Positions 14,765-22,076 of a stretch of DNA of 64,000 nt are shown here, in pieces. Origin of the DNA: Cecembia rubra (GTDB lineage Bacteria > Bacteroidota > Bacteroidia > Cytophagales > Cyclobacteriaceae); contig NZ_PYGF01000002.1 of assembly GCF_003014575.1 (NCBI RefSeq), positions 415,850 through 479,849 of the forward strand. The letters are read 5' to 3'. Numbering within the stretch: position 1 is the first letter of the stretch; each line of letters starts with the position of its first letter. Under the pieces are notes generated by a model. That model ran no database searches. It saw nothing but the letters and a program-made list of their open reading frames with translations, and was not told the origin of the DNA. Position numbers and translations under genes: made by a program.

Positions 14765-14793
14765 CTAATATACGAAAAAATTTTATTTACAAA
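14765..14793 (-). promoter_or_regulatory. Promoter of the rha leader
   Basis: On the minus strand TATATTAG (14765-14772), close to the Bacteroidetes TAnnTTTG, lies 17 bases after TTTG (14790-14793). The start of transcription would be about 14758-14760, exactly where the antisense box b' begins. Confidence 0.45.
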
Positions 14794-14809
14794 AAAACAG
14801 GGTGTTTTT

Positions 14810-15388
14810 TTACTTCCAATCGATGATCCTTCCGGTCTGGTCCTTGATGGCTCTAAGTCCCCTGGACCGTAGGTGCCGGTAGTAGTCGCTCAGCTGATCA
14901 GCCTTCAGCTTGGTGCAGTAGGAGGCGTCCCATTCATCCGGATGCTTCTGCCTGCCGCCTGTGGCCATCTCCGCACGCAGCTCATTGTAGTACCTGACCA
15001 GGTTGGAGATGCTGTACTTTCCCTTCCAGAGGAAGTTATCCGACCTGAAGTAGTGGTGCAGCAGGGCTTCATCTAACTGCACATGCTTGATCTTGCCCGC
15101 ATCGGCACCGATCACCTTATACTTGATACCTACGTGCTGCTCATATATACGGCAGAAGATGGCTATCTTTTCATTGGGGGCAGCGACACGCTCTACCTTC
15201 AGCCCCATAGACTCATACCTGCCGATGAATTCTTCCAGTATGGGCAGTGCGCTCAGGAATCGGTCATAGAGATAGTCTGTTATACCGTTTTTAAAAGCCA
15301 TTTCAAAGCCTGTTAATCTGCCCTGCTCGAAGGATACGAGGAAGTGGCCTTTGAGTTTGGTAGATGAGAGTCTATAGACTGTTTTCAT
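14810..15388 (-). CDS. Phage early-region protein of unknown function (192 residues)
   Basis: I do not recognise this protein. It has an N-terminal strand-rich start (MKTVYRLSSTKLKGHFLVSF), then helices with FLSALPILEEFIGRYESMGLKVE and a basic C-terminal part. That part contains HHYFRSDNFLWKGKYSI, SNLVRYYNELRAEM, and a PDEWDASYCTKLKADQLSDYY helix. The last third could be a DNA-binding helical domain. It follows DUF3820 by 6 bases and ends about 20 bases before the rha promoter, so it closes the main early operon. Confidence 0.5.
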   Translation of the reverse strand: MKTVYRLSSTKLKGHFLVSFEQGRLTGFEMAFKNGITDYLYDRFLSALPILEEFIGRYESMGLKVERVAAPNEKIAIFCRIYEQHVGIKYKVIGADAGKIKHVQLDEALLHHYFRSDNFLWKGKYSISNLVRYYNELRAEMATGGRQKHPDEWDASYCTKLKADQLSDYYRHLRSRGLRAIKDQTGRIIDWK

Positions 15389-15394
15389 GTGATA

Positions 15395-15598
15395 TCAGGT
15401 GTCATTGAGGTTGTCTACTCCGAAGTCTTCTATGTACATGATGACCTTATGGTACTCTTCGCTTATCTGTCTTCCAGACTCGACGTTTTTCATGATCTGT
15501 GAATAAAGCCACTTCAGGTATGGATCAGGCACGTTGGCCATTGGAGTGCCCTTATGCTTGCCGAATGGCATCGGATCAGTGTCTTGTAGTTTTTCCAT
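15395..15598 (-). CDS. DUF3820 family protein
   Basis: The 67-residue protein contains the signature PMPFGKHKGTPMANVPDPYLKWL (here broken by family-typical variation), typical of DUF3820/QSregVF_b proteins. Such domains are frequent next to exonuclease or helicase genes in phages and are thought to bind nucleic acid or act as nuclease accessories. The residues after it (SGRQISEEYHKVIMYIEDF) form one helix. Part of the tightly packed early operon; biochemical role unknown. Confidence 0.7.
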   Translation of the reverse strand: MEKLQDTDPMPFGKHKGTPMANVPDPYLKWLYSQIMKNVESGRQISEEYHKVIMYIEDFGVDNLNDT

Positions 15599-15613
15599 CT
15601 TATGTCTATTTTC

Positions 15614-16027
15614 TTAAGTCTTATTGAGATCTCTGAGGTAGCTTACGTATACCTTTTCTTCAAATATGGAAAGGATTACATTGAGCTCGTTTTCTGTATG
15701 CTGCATGAGGGGCTTTTTGTACTTCTGTGCCAGGCACCATGTATTCAGTCGCTCCAGGATTTTTTTTTGTGGATTGGCAGACTCACATCCCCATCCCATC
15801 TGCCTGGCCAGACTGATCATCTTCTTGCGCTGTCTGTCTCCGGGCTTTGGTGTCCATCCGGAGTTTGTTTTGTCCCTTTGAATCATTTCCAGCAGCTCCA
15901 TGTACTGCCGGTCCGAAAGGTCCCGGAGAGAGCTGGTAGCTCCCCCGGTAAAACCGTTCACTATATCTTCCTTACTCAAAGGAAGCTCCCTGATCAGGGC
16001 ATAGAACTGTGCGTAGTTTCTACTCAT
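15614..16027 (-). CDS. GemA-like regulatory protein (Mu gp16 type)
   Basis: The 137-residue protein has the GemA/DUF1018 type of middle section: RQRKKMISLARQMGWGCE (about 66-83), then ILERLNTWCLAQKYKKPL and LNVILSIFEEKVY. These match the pattern of a helix pair that compares 'arqmgw' and 'L..WC' positions. Mu GemA modulates host gene expression by decondensing DNA and affecting gyrase. It overlaps the preceding gene by 4 bases (ATGA type). Function is carried over from the family and has not been shown for Bacteroidetes. Confidence 0.65.
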   Translation of the reverse strand: MSRNYAQFYALIRELPLSKEDIVNGFTGGATSSLRDLSDRQYMELLEMIQRDKTNSGWTPKPGDRQRKKMISLARQMGWGCESANPQKKILERLNTWCLAQKYKKPLMQHTENELNVILSIFEEKVYVSYLRDLNKT

Positions 16028-16284
16028 CTTGATTCCTTTAACTGCCTCAGATTATAATTTTGCTCCGCTTGGATAAACTCCTCATCGGTCATACTCTTAA
16101 TGATTTTGAAGTAGTAACCAACCGTACCAAAAAATTGTAAACTGCTTTCAATGCCCTTCTTTGCTTGTCTAGTTTTAGCTCGTTTAAGTTTATACATATT
16201 GTCATGAACAGTGTCCTCAGTGACTTCAATAACCTTTTCGACAGGCAAGAAATCAAACTTAAATTCAATTTTTTCATTAGCCAT
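16024..16284 (-). CDS. Small charged protein, unknown function
   Basis: I do not recognise this 86-residue protein. It begins MANEKIEFKFDFLPVEKVIEV, continues with a basic helical section KLKRAKTRQAKKG, then a tail with YYFKIIKSMTDEEFIQAEQN. The gene is more AT-rich than its neighbours, hinting at a later insertion into the early operon. It starts 24 bases after the DUF4406 gene stops and overlaps the GemA-like gene by 4 bases. Confidence 0.5.
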   Translation of the reverse strand: MANEKIEFKFDFLPVEKVIEVTEDTVHDNMYKLKRAKTRQAKKGIESSLQFFGTVGYYFKIIKSMTDEEFIQAEQNYNLRQLKESR

Positions 16285-16308
16285 TTTTCTCCTCCTTTCC
16301 GTTCTCTT

Positions 16309-16731
16309 TTATCTCGCATCTCGCTTCTCGTCTCTCTCTATGGTTTCCTTAAACTCCTTCCTCACCTGATCCCTGATCTCATCGGTAAGGATCTGTATAC
16401 CGACTTTGAGGGCTATCTCCCTTTCCCAGCTGGCTCCCTTGCTCTCCTGCCATCCGGGAAGCAGATAGATATAGTCACAGATCATCATCATGTGTATGGC
16501 TATCCTCATGGCCTCCTCCCAGCTGCACTGTGGATGCACATGTGCCAGTGGATCAAATATGGTAAATCCGTCATTAGCAAGTTCTAGTCCGGCCTCTGCA
16601 AAGAGTATGGCCGTATCATAGGGATTCCTGCCGCTGACAGGACCTGCGATGTATACGAGTTTTTCTTCTTTGCTGAATCCTCCCACTTCTTTGAGGCTTC
16701 TGATCGGTTCGATTTCCTGTAATTCGTTCAT
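16309..16731 (-). CDS. DUF4406, nucleoside 2-deoxyribosyltransferase-like protein
   Basis: The pattern KLVYIAGPVSGRNPYDTA (about 25-42), FDPLAHVHPQCSWEEAMRIAI and CDYIYLLPGWQESKGASWERE is typical of DUF4406, a branch of the nucleoside 2-deoxyribosyltransferase fold. YIAGP is the nucleotide-binding loop, and the SKGASWERE stretch supplies the catalytic Glu. In phages such proteins probably alter nucleotides or nucleotide pools. Length 140 is slightly longer than the bare domain owing to a 20-residue N-terminal extension. The actual substrate is not known. Confidence 0.8.
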   Translation of the reverse strand: MNELQEIEPIRSLKEVGGFSKEEKLVYIAGPVSGRNPYDTAILFAEAGLELANDGFTIFDPLAHVHPQCSWEEAMRIAIHMMMICDYIYLLPGWQESKGASWEREIALKVGIQILTDEIRDQVRKEFKETIERDEKRDAR

Positions 16732-16738
16732 GGTTTTT

Positions 16739-17155
16739 TTAGATTAAAATGTTTGTCCAGTGATAAATGATGTGATTGTCAAAATCTCCTATTCTCAGAC
16801 CGACATCATCAGGCCTGACACCTTCAAGCCAGTAGTCCCTGAAGTCTTCGACGCTTTCAAATCCATCAGCCTTTACAAATGCTTCAATTTCCGAGCTGTC
16901 CAACCTCCTACCGTCCACTTTGATCGATACAGTCCAGAATTTTTTACTGTCTTGTCTGATGACGGCACTGACCAATTGGGTAGCCGTTAGGGTAAACTGG
17001 TCGGTGATCTTCCTGACATTCTTGGTGCGGATATGCTTGTACATGTACAGGGTCTCACCTATTTTGGGCACCCTTCTCCGCTTTTTGCGGATCGTGAACT
17101 TCTTAGTCCCGTCCAGTATCGGTTTTTCAAACCTTTCTTTAAATCCTAGTAGCAT
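16739..17155 (-). CDS. ASCH/PUA-like domain protein
   Basis: The 138-residue protein begins LLGFKERFEKPILDGTKKFTIR, the classic ASCH opening in which a G-x-K-x-x-T/E-x-R pattern forms the ligand or RNA binding cleft. It then has a beta strand segment PKIGETLYMY and a C-terminal FESVEDFRDYW helix as in other ASCH proteins. ASCH domains bind RNA or modified nucleosides, and some have amidohydrolase activity on modified cytidine. In phages they often lie among nucleotide-modifying genes, as here beside DUF4406. Confidence 0.75.
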   Translation of the reverse strand: MLLGFKERFEKPILDGTKKFTIRKKRRRVPKIGETLYMYKHIRTKNVRKITDQFTLTATQLVSAVIRQDSKKFWTVSIKVDGRRLDSSEIEAFVKADGFESVEDFRDYWLEGVRPDDVGLRIGDFDNHIIYHWTNILI

Positions 17156-17165
17156 AATATTTTAT

Positions 17166-17687
17166 TTAATGTCTATTCTCAGGCTCCACCCAATCAATAC
17201 CGAGCAACCTGAATAAATCGATTTCCTCCCTGATTTGGACTGCATTGCCCCGATCATTGTAGAGAATATCTTCCTTATAGAGAACACCTTCTCGGCTTTC
17301 GTAGCCCTTACGGCTCCAAGCTGTAGCGAGTACTTTGTGACTGAATTCAGCCGATCCAGTTCGGATGGCTAGGATCATTCCCCAGTTCTCAGGAGTTGCG
17401 AAGAAGATGTCTACTTTAATGACCTCATTGCCATGAGTAGCATAAATGCGCTGTGTGTACTTGCATGGTAGATCTCCTTTTATTTTTGGCCATTGCTCGA
17501 TGACTGTCGCTATTCCTGATCGGAACAGGCCTACATTGTAGGGCTTTGGTATGCATACTATTTCGACATCCTTGATGCCATCAGCTTTCTTTCTCCTGAT
17601 GCTACCGGCGATCTCTATCCGCTCACAGTGGGGGGCCAGCTCACTTTTGATCTGATTGGCCATCTTAAGGGCAAACTCGTAATTCAT
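17166..17687 (-). CDS. PolX-like nucleotidyltransferase (DNA polymerase beta palm/thumb)
   Basis: The 173-residue protein has the X-family signature EIAGSIRRKK (about 25-34), followed by DVEIVCIP, where Asp and Glu occupy the metal positions, and IKVDIFFA (about 90-97) with the third Asp. The C-terminus FRLLGIDWVEPENR is the typical thumb ending of DNA_pol_B_thumb proteins. It lacks the 8-kDa lyase and fingers, so it is a minimal palm-thumb enzyme. It may add nucleotides or repair short gaps. The 4-base overlap with the DnaQ-type exonuclease upstream suggests they work together. Confidence 0.75.
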   Translation of the reverse strand: MNYEFALKMANQIKSELAPHCERIEIAGSIRRKKADGIKDVEIVCIPKPYNVGLFRSGIATVIEQWPKIKGDLPCKYTQRIYATHGNEVIKVDIFFATPENWGMILAIRTGSAEFSHKVLATAWSRKGYESREGVLYKEDILYNDRGNAVQIREEIDLFRLLGIDWVEPENRH

Positions 17688-18238
17688 GGCAGGACGTTGT
17701 TTTGTTGATAGACATATTTAATGCATCTGATCTGATGCTGTGCGTCGGCTACTGGCAGGTGTTTGCTTCCCAGGAACTTCACCCTCTCCTGTAGGATGGG
17801 CCTCCAGCCGTGCAGATAAGTCCTCACGCAACGTTCATTGTAATGCTTCCATGGAGCAACAGACCCCACTGACTTAAATGCAGCGCTAAGGATGGCATTG
17901 TCAAAACTGGGGCCGTTGCCCCATACAAGTGTATCCTGATCGAAATGCCTCATATACCATAGGGAAAGTTCGGCCAGCACTACTTTGAGGGGACGCGGAT
18001 CGACCAGGTTGCATTTAAGTACTTCCCTGTCCTGATCTATCCACCAGAGCAGTGTACTTTCGTCTATCTGCAGTCCGGCATCAAGCCCGCTCTGGATAGA
18101 GACATTGGCCCTGAAGTTGGGCACATCCAGTGTCTTGTATTCCATATGGAATGGCACCATGGCTATACTGATGATCAGGGCCCTTTCTCCGGTACCAAAT
18201 GTCTCGATGTCAACCATTATGTTTTTTTGATACTTCAT
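17684..18238 (-). CDS. DnaQ-like 3'-5' exonuclease
   Basis: The 184-residue protein has the exonuclease motifs: MVDIETFG (ExoI, Asp and Glu at about 9 and 11), VWGNGPSFDNAIL (ExoII) and LPVADAQHQ near the end with the last Asp. The pattern WGNG-x-x-FD is that of the Rv2179c/3'-5' exoribonuclease group (PF16473). It processes RNA or DNA 3' ends. Its last bases overlap the PolX-like gene. The start at 18238 lies within the remnant of a helix-turn-helix gene. Confidence 0.8.
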   Translation of the reverse strand: MKYQKNIMVDIETFGTGERALIISIAMVPFHMEYKTLDVPNFRANVSIQSGLDAGLQIDESTLLWWIDQDREVLKCNLVDPRPLKVVLAELSLWYMRHFDQDTLVWGNGPSFDNAILSAAFKSVGSVAPWKHYNERCVRTYLHGWRPILQERVKFLGSKHLPVADAQHQIRCIKYVYQQNNVLP

Positions 18239-18377
18239 TAATCAGTCTTTTTATGGATTGTGGAAAATCAGATATTTTATAAAATTTAGTTTTGTTAGAG
18301 GTTTTGGAATCTATTACAAATCCCAATTCTTTAATATCTTGGATAGCTCTATAAGCATGCCTGGATTGGGCTTTCCT
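18210..18377 (-). pseudogene. Remnant of a winged-helix protein, lacking its 5' part
   Basis: A minus-strand frame without a start codon reads SRHAYRAIQDIKELGFVIDS and a following strand with KTKFYKISDFP, like the recognition helix and wing of small DNA-binding proteins. It has no N-terminal half and no ATG; its upstream end runs into the last codons of the DUF4494 gene. The AT-rich composition differs from the gene before it. It appears to be the surviving 3' end of a gene cut by a recombination joint near 18375. Confidence 0.35.
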
Positions 18378-18765
18378 TTATTTCTGTTAACCTGAAGGTT
18401 ACCAGCATATTGCTTAGGCTCTCATTGATCCGGTCATATGCCTCCTTTACATCATTTGCAGAGACCAGCATGAACTGTGTTACTTTCTTTTCACGCCCCG
18501 AATCACCGTCTACAATGAAGTAAGTAATTTTGCACTGCCACCAGTAATCGGAATCCTCATAGATGAATACATCGACAATGTTACTCTTAGTGACTGCTGT
18601 AACCTGAAAATCACCCCTGATATAATTGCCCAAAACTTCGTAGACTGTAGCTTCAGCTTCAGTAAAAGACACTGCATCTATCAGGTATTTTTCAGAGACA
18701 GCTTTCAATAGTCCCTGCTCATTTTCTTTGGCATACTTAAGCGTGCATATAAACCATGTTCTCAT
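18349..18765 (-). CDS. DUF4494 protein, possibly shortened at the C-terminus
   Basis: The start MRTWFICTLKYAKENEQG, then YLIDAVSFTEAEATVYE, WWQCKITYFIVDGDSG and VTQFMLVSANDVKEAYDRI are the hallmarks of DUF4494, a family found in Bacteroidetes and their phages. Function is unknown. The protein ends SPIQACL, where family members normally continue for a few more residues after 'SPI', and the remnant of another gene starts in a different frame at this point. So the last residues may come from a recombination joint. It overlaps the DUF3164 gene by 4 bases. Confidence 0.8.
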   Translation of the reverse strand: MRTWFICTLKYAKENEQGLLKAVSEKYLIDAVSFTEAEATVYEVLGNYIRGDFQVTAVTKSNIVDVFIYEDSDYWWQCKITYFIVDGDSGREKKVTQFMLVSANDVKEAYDRINESLSNMLVTFRLTEIKESPIQACL

Positions 18766-19418
18766 ACCGATGCGAAGTTTAGGTTGATGTTTTCGTACTT
18801 TCCGCTCTGATCGTTCCGCTTGAAAAAGCGAACGTACTGGGCGCTGTCTACTTCTACATAAGAGGCCTTGAACAGTTCAATTGCTTTGATCCAGGAAGGA
18901 TGGTCAAATTTGTCTTCCATCTTAAAGAGCCTGCCGACTAAGTTGATATCAAACTTGTCATTCTTCTTTTCAGTAACACCTTTGATGTATTCGTACATGG
19001 CAGTATCCTTCTTCTTGACATGTGTAAGGAGAAAATCCTCCAGGTGATGTGCTGCCATCTCTGCCCGCTCATCAAACTCTTTGATGACCTGGTTGGAAAA
19101 TTCCACTTTGTAAGCCCCATCATCGCTTTTTAACTGGAAGTTTCCTTTGTTATTGGACTTCACATCGCCAAATTCCTTCATTACACCATAGTGATCCTTC
19201 AGCTTATCAAAGGCCTGATCTTTGAATTCCTTTAACAGCGTCCTTATTTCTTCGGCATTATGTACCAGTTCTCGCACCAGTTCGTTTTTACGGTTTTGAT
19301 AGGCACGCTCTTTGCGTTCTTTCTCAGCTTTGGCCTTTAGAGCTCTTTCTTTAAGCAGCTGGTCAAGCTCCTCTGTAGTGAGCTCTGACACGGGTTTGTT
19401 TAAGATTGCTTCATTCAT
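18762..19418 (-). CDS. DUF3164 family protein
   Basis: A 218-residue protein with a Lys/Glu-rich N-terminal coiled coil (about 15-60) followed by the DUF3164 core: FDKLKDHYGVMKEFGDVKSN, FQLKSDDGAYKVEFSNQ, LTHVKKKDTAMYEYIKG. DUF3164 proteins are a constant part of Mu-like early operons, near GemA and the transposase, but their role is unknown. The ATG overlaps the stop of the 51-residue gene as ATGA. The gene is intact and has the composition of the phage core genes. Confidence 0.85.
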   Translation of the reverse strand: MNEAILNKPVSELTTEELDQLLKERALKAKAEKERKERAYQNRKNELVRELVHNAEEIRTLLKEFKDQAFDKLKDHYGVMKEFGDVKSNNKGNFQLKSDDGAYKVEFSNQVIKEFDERAEMAAHHLEDFLLTHVKKKDTAMYEYIKGVTEKKNDKFDINLVGRLFKMEDKFDHPSWIKAIELFKASYVEVDSAQYVRFFKRNDQSGKYENINLNFASV

Positions 19419-19570
19419 TTGAGTTTTGATTTTAGTTTTTGAAGATTTGATTCGAGATCCACTATCCGCTTGCTAAGTTTGCGGATAGTCTCTGGATCCT
19501 TGGTGGCTTCTATTTCATCGGATAGCTCAAGGATCTGCTTTTGTATTTCAGTCTGGGACTTGTTTGGCAT
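19415..19570 (-). CDS. 51-residue coiled-coil protein
   Basis: A short frame begins MPNKSQTEIQKQILELSDEI and runs as one continuous heptad-like helix to a Lys-rich end. It is coupled at both ends: its ATG lies 23 bases inside the DnaA-like gene, and its TGA overlaps the DUF3164 ATG. The helical continuity, codon usage like the neighbours and overlap arrangement indicate a real gene. It may form a coiled-coil partner for DUF3164; this is inference. Confidence 0.6.
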   Translation of the reverse strand: MPNKSQTEIQKQILELSDEIEATKDPETIRKLSKRIVDLESNLQKLKSKLK

Positions 19571-20141
19571 TTTGTATTGGTTTTAACTGATTGATCACAT
19601 CGAGGATAGTCATGTATCCATGGGGATTCCCCACCTGATAGTATTGTGAGAAGCTCAGATGCCATACCATGAAGGCACATCCCTGCTTCTGGTCAAGCTT
19701 TAGATTTGGTTTATCATTCCTGATGTTTTTCCTGATCTTCTCTTTGATGTCGTCCATATGGAGACTGAGGAGCTTTAAGGCTACATCATCAGTGCTTCTT
19801 GAAGTGAAGTCACTGAGAATGATGTAAAGGCTGTGTAACTGGCTTAGATTGAGTTTGATTGTCATATTTGATTCTATTAGCTGCATGATAGATTCGTAAT
19901 CTTTCTTTACCTGTGGGTCGTGGTCAAGCCATACACTCATCTGTCCTATCCACTGTCTCAATGTTTCCGGTGATCTGCCAGTAATCTTTACTGCATAGTG
20001 CAGCTGCATATCCTTCAGAGCGTATGCAATGATTTTGCGAGGGTAGCTCAGACCTCTATTTCTTGCCCTGCTCTGTATCTGTTCTGCCCTTATTTCAAAG
20101 TACTCTTCTACAGCAGAAATAAGTTTTTCGGGATTGATCAT
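19548..20141 (-). CDS. Protein with a DnaA domain IV-like N-terminus
   Basis: Residues about 3-65 read like the DNA-binding domain IV of DnaA. They have an opening helix KLISAVEEYFEI, IQSRARNRGLSYPRKIIAYAL in the place of the basic loop and helix, then a turn-helix part ITGRSPETLRQWI. The AAA+ domain of DnaA is absent. The C-terminal half (about 95-197) is helical and unrecognised. Such proteins might bind DnaA-box-like sites to steer host replication functions to the phage ends during replicative transposition. Function is inference; the motif resemblance is by eye. Confidence 0.55.
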   Translation of the reverse strand: MINPEKLISAVEEYFEIRAEQIQSRARNRGLSYPRKIIAYALKDMQLHYAVKITGRSPETLRQWIGQMSVWLDHDPQVKKDYESIMQLIESNMTIKLNLSQLHSLYIILSDFTSRSTDDVALKLLSLHMDDIKEKIRKNIRNDKPNLKLDQKQGCAFMVWHLSFSQYYQVGNPHGYMTILDVINQLKPIQNAKQVPD

Positions 20142-20536
20142 AATAATTTCAAAATCTGGTAATACCTCATCATGAATTCATCGTCTTCAAGAAGTGCCTT
20201 GTGGCTGTGAAGCAGCATGTATTCAGTCATGCAATAGACTCTTTCCTGCTGATCAAGCGGATATTTAGAAAATGAATCTGTAAACTCCAGGAATTCCCTG
20301 TCCCTTGCATTCCACTCATTGTTCCAGAATCCTCTGAATACCGGACTGTAAAGTATCTGCTCTCTGACTTTGAGCCATCCCGTGGTAAGTGTCTCCACAA
20401 AATGACAGTATTCCCTGAACTGGAACCTGCAGTATGCATCATCTGACCACATGAGTAAATCCTGGATTTCCTGCTTTTGGTCTTTTGAGGCCTTTCGGAC
20501 CTTTCCGATGTGTGATTTGGGGCTAAGTGTTTTCAT
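20138..20536 (-). CDS. Early phage protein of unknown function (132 residues)
   Basis: I do not recognise this protein. From the start at 20536 (MKTLSPKSHIGKVRKA) it is largely helical and rich in aromatic residues: CRFQFREYCHFVETLT, FRGFWNNEWNARDREFLEF, then YMLLHSHKALLEDDEFMMRYY. An in-frame ATG 36 bases upstream exists but lies inside the ATPase gene. 20536 follows that stop by 1 base (TGACATG) and has GGAAA upstream. The position between an ATPase and the DnaA-like protein suggests a DNA-handling role. Confidence 0.5.
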   Translation of the reverse strand: MKTLSPKSHIGKVRKASKDQKQEIQDLLMWSDDAYCRFQFREYCHFVETLTTGWLKVREQILYSPVFRGFWNNEWNARDREFLEFTDSFSKYPLDQQERVYCMTEYMLLHSHKALLEDDEFMMRYYQILKLL

Positions 20537-20537
20537 G

Positions 20538-21167
20538 TCAGTTTCCGTGATATAGGGCGGCCCCTTCTTCAAATATTGTGTATGTCCCGCCGTTTGGCCC
20601 TATGTACCTTCCTTTGGAAAATGCTCTGTATCCTTCAATCCATATTTTAAGACTCGCATCGTACATGACCGATACTGCTGCCCTTCCCATTGGCCTTTTG
20701 CCGTCAGCCTGAGAGATGAAGATGAGTAGCTTATCCGGATGCTTATTTTTGAACCTGAGATAATCCTTAAAACTCATTTCAGTGTACTGGTAGGAATCTA
20801 TCACGGCCACTTCCGGACTTTTTCTTTTACCAAGCCGCTTGCCCAGGTCTGACATGCTTTCTGAAGTGATGATGAGTTTCTTAGCTGCTTCATTCATACC
20901 TTCCCTTATAAATGCATTCTGTATTGTATGTCCGTCACCCTCTTCAAGGCTGTTGAATACTATCCTGAAATATTTTGACAGTTCTTTGATCATCTGTAGC
21001 ACAAAGGATGTTTTACCATTGCCACTGTTGCCCCAGATAAACCAGACTCCTCTATTTTCCGGCTTGGAAAAGGCCTGGTACCATTCACCTTCAAATTCGA
21101 TAAGTTCATATTGCTTGGATAAGATGTCATTGACGCTGAGGGCTCTTTTTATTCGCTCTCCGGCCAT
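20538..21167 (-). CDS. RecA/DnaB-type P-loop ATPase
   Basis: The 209-residue protein has Walker A GNSGNGKTS at 46-54 and Walker B VAVIDSYQ at about 119-126. The pattern after it (LLIFISQADGKRPMG, residues about 150-164) is like the sensor strand of RecA/DnaB-fold proteins. It lacks AAA+ sensor-2 features. In this phage it may act as a replication or recombination ATPase beside the MuB-like protein, which starts upstream and ends 3 bases before its ATG. The exact partner is unknown. Confidence 0.75.
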   Translation of the reverse strand: MAGERIKRALSVNDILSKQYELIEFEGEWYQAFSKPENRGVWFIWGNSGNGKTSFVLQMIKELSKYFRIVFNSLEEGDGHTIQNAFIREGMNEAAKKLIITSESMSDLGKRLGKRKSPEVAVIDSYQYTEMSFKDYLRFKNKHPDKLLIFISQADGKRPMGRAAVSVMYDASLKIWIEGYRAFSKGRYIGPNGGTYTIFEEGAALYHGN

Positions 21168-21169
21168 AC

Positions 21170-22066
21170 TTATACATCATGTAGGATTAACAGTGTCTCT
21201 GCCCTTCTTAGGCCTCCAATATCTCCATTGGCATCTGTAGCAAGGCATTTGTTCACCAGGCTGTTGAGCTTGTTTTTGTCCTTGATATTGACCGCCAGTA
21301 CGTCATGTATCATCTTCTTGTAGAATGACATGCGTTCATTTCTGTCAGAAGGCACTATCTTCATGTACTTATCAGAGTATCTGCTAAGGAGCTCTCTATA
21401 GCCTACTTTTTTCCAGCTTATGCCTCTTTCCATTTTGGCTTTTAGCCCATCAGCACCCATGAGGTACCATCCGCACACCCCTTCAGTAGCATTCCAGAAT
21501 TCCTTAAGTTCAAGAAACGCCGTGTATTCCAGGTCGCCAGCTTCGTCGATGATCAGTACAGGATTTTCAAGCATCCTTAGGTAATATTTGATATTTGCCT
21601 TGATGTCTGCAATCCTTCCGTTCTGGTCAAGACCTATTGCTTTTGCCATTGCACGGATAAAGAGGTTTTTGGTCTTGCACTGTGAGGCGTCTATGTAGAA
21701 GCAGTTGTGCATTGTCTTGGAGAGGTACTTAGCTGTGAAGGTCTTGCCGATGGCACAGTCATCTACCAGGAGCATACCTTTGGCATTGGACTGGCAGAAC
21801 TCGACATCTGACTTGATCGCATCAAATACCTCAGTGCGTGCCATGTTCCATTTGCGCTGGTTCATGACCACATTCAGTTCCCTTCCTATATTCAGCCACT
21901 GTGCGTCTTTGAGAACACCTTCGGTTTCACCGTTTTTCATTCTGGACCAGATTGATCCGTTGATACCCCATTGTTTGGCAAAAGCAGAATCACTTCCGCC
22001 GTAGCGTGTCCTTACTTCCTTGAGTATTTCTACTACTTTAAGCCGAAATTCAGGTGTTAGTTTCAT
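21170..22066 (-). CDS. MuB-like transposition ATPase
   Basis: The 298-residue protein has an N-terminal helix-turn-helix (about 10-60) followed by an AAA+ core with P-loop DDCAIGKT at 102-109 and Walker B VLIIDEAGD at about 165-173. The first glycines of the P-loop are replaced by Asp, as in many TniB/MuB relatives. It binds DNA as a filament and delivers the transposase to target DNA. The start at 22066 is preferred, since the longer frame upstream overlaps the transposase end; 10 bases separate the two genes. Confidence 0.85.
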   Translation of the reverse strand: MKLTPEFRLKVVEILKEVRTRYGGSDSAFAKQWGINGSIWSRMKNGETEGVLKDAQWLNIGRELNVVMNQRKWNMARTEVFDAIKSDVEFCQSNAKGMLLVDDCAIGKTFTAKYLSKTMHNCFYIDASQCKTKNLFIRAMAKAIGLDQNGRIADIKANIKYYLRMLENPVLIIDEAGDLEYTAFLELKEFWNATEGVCGWYLMGADGLKAKMERGISWKKVGYRELLSRYSDKYMKIVPSDRNERMSFYKKMIHDVLAVNIKDKNKLNSLVNKCLATDANGDIGGLRRAETLLILHDV

Positions 22067-22076
22067 AGTGTATGTG

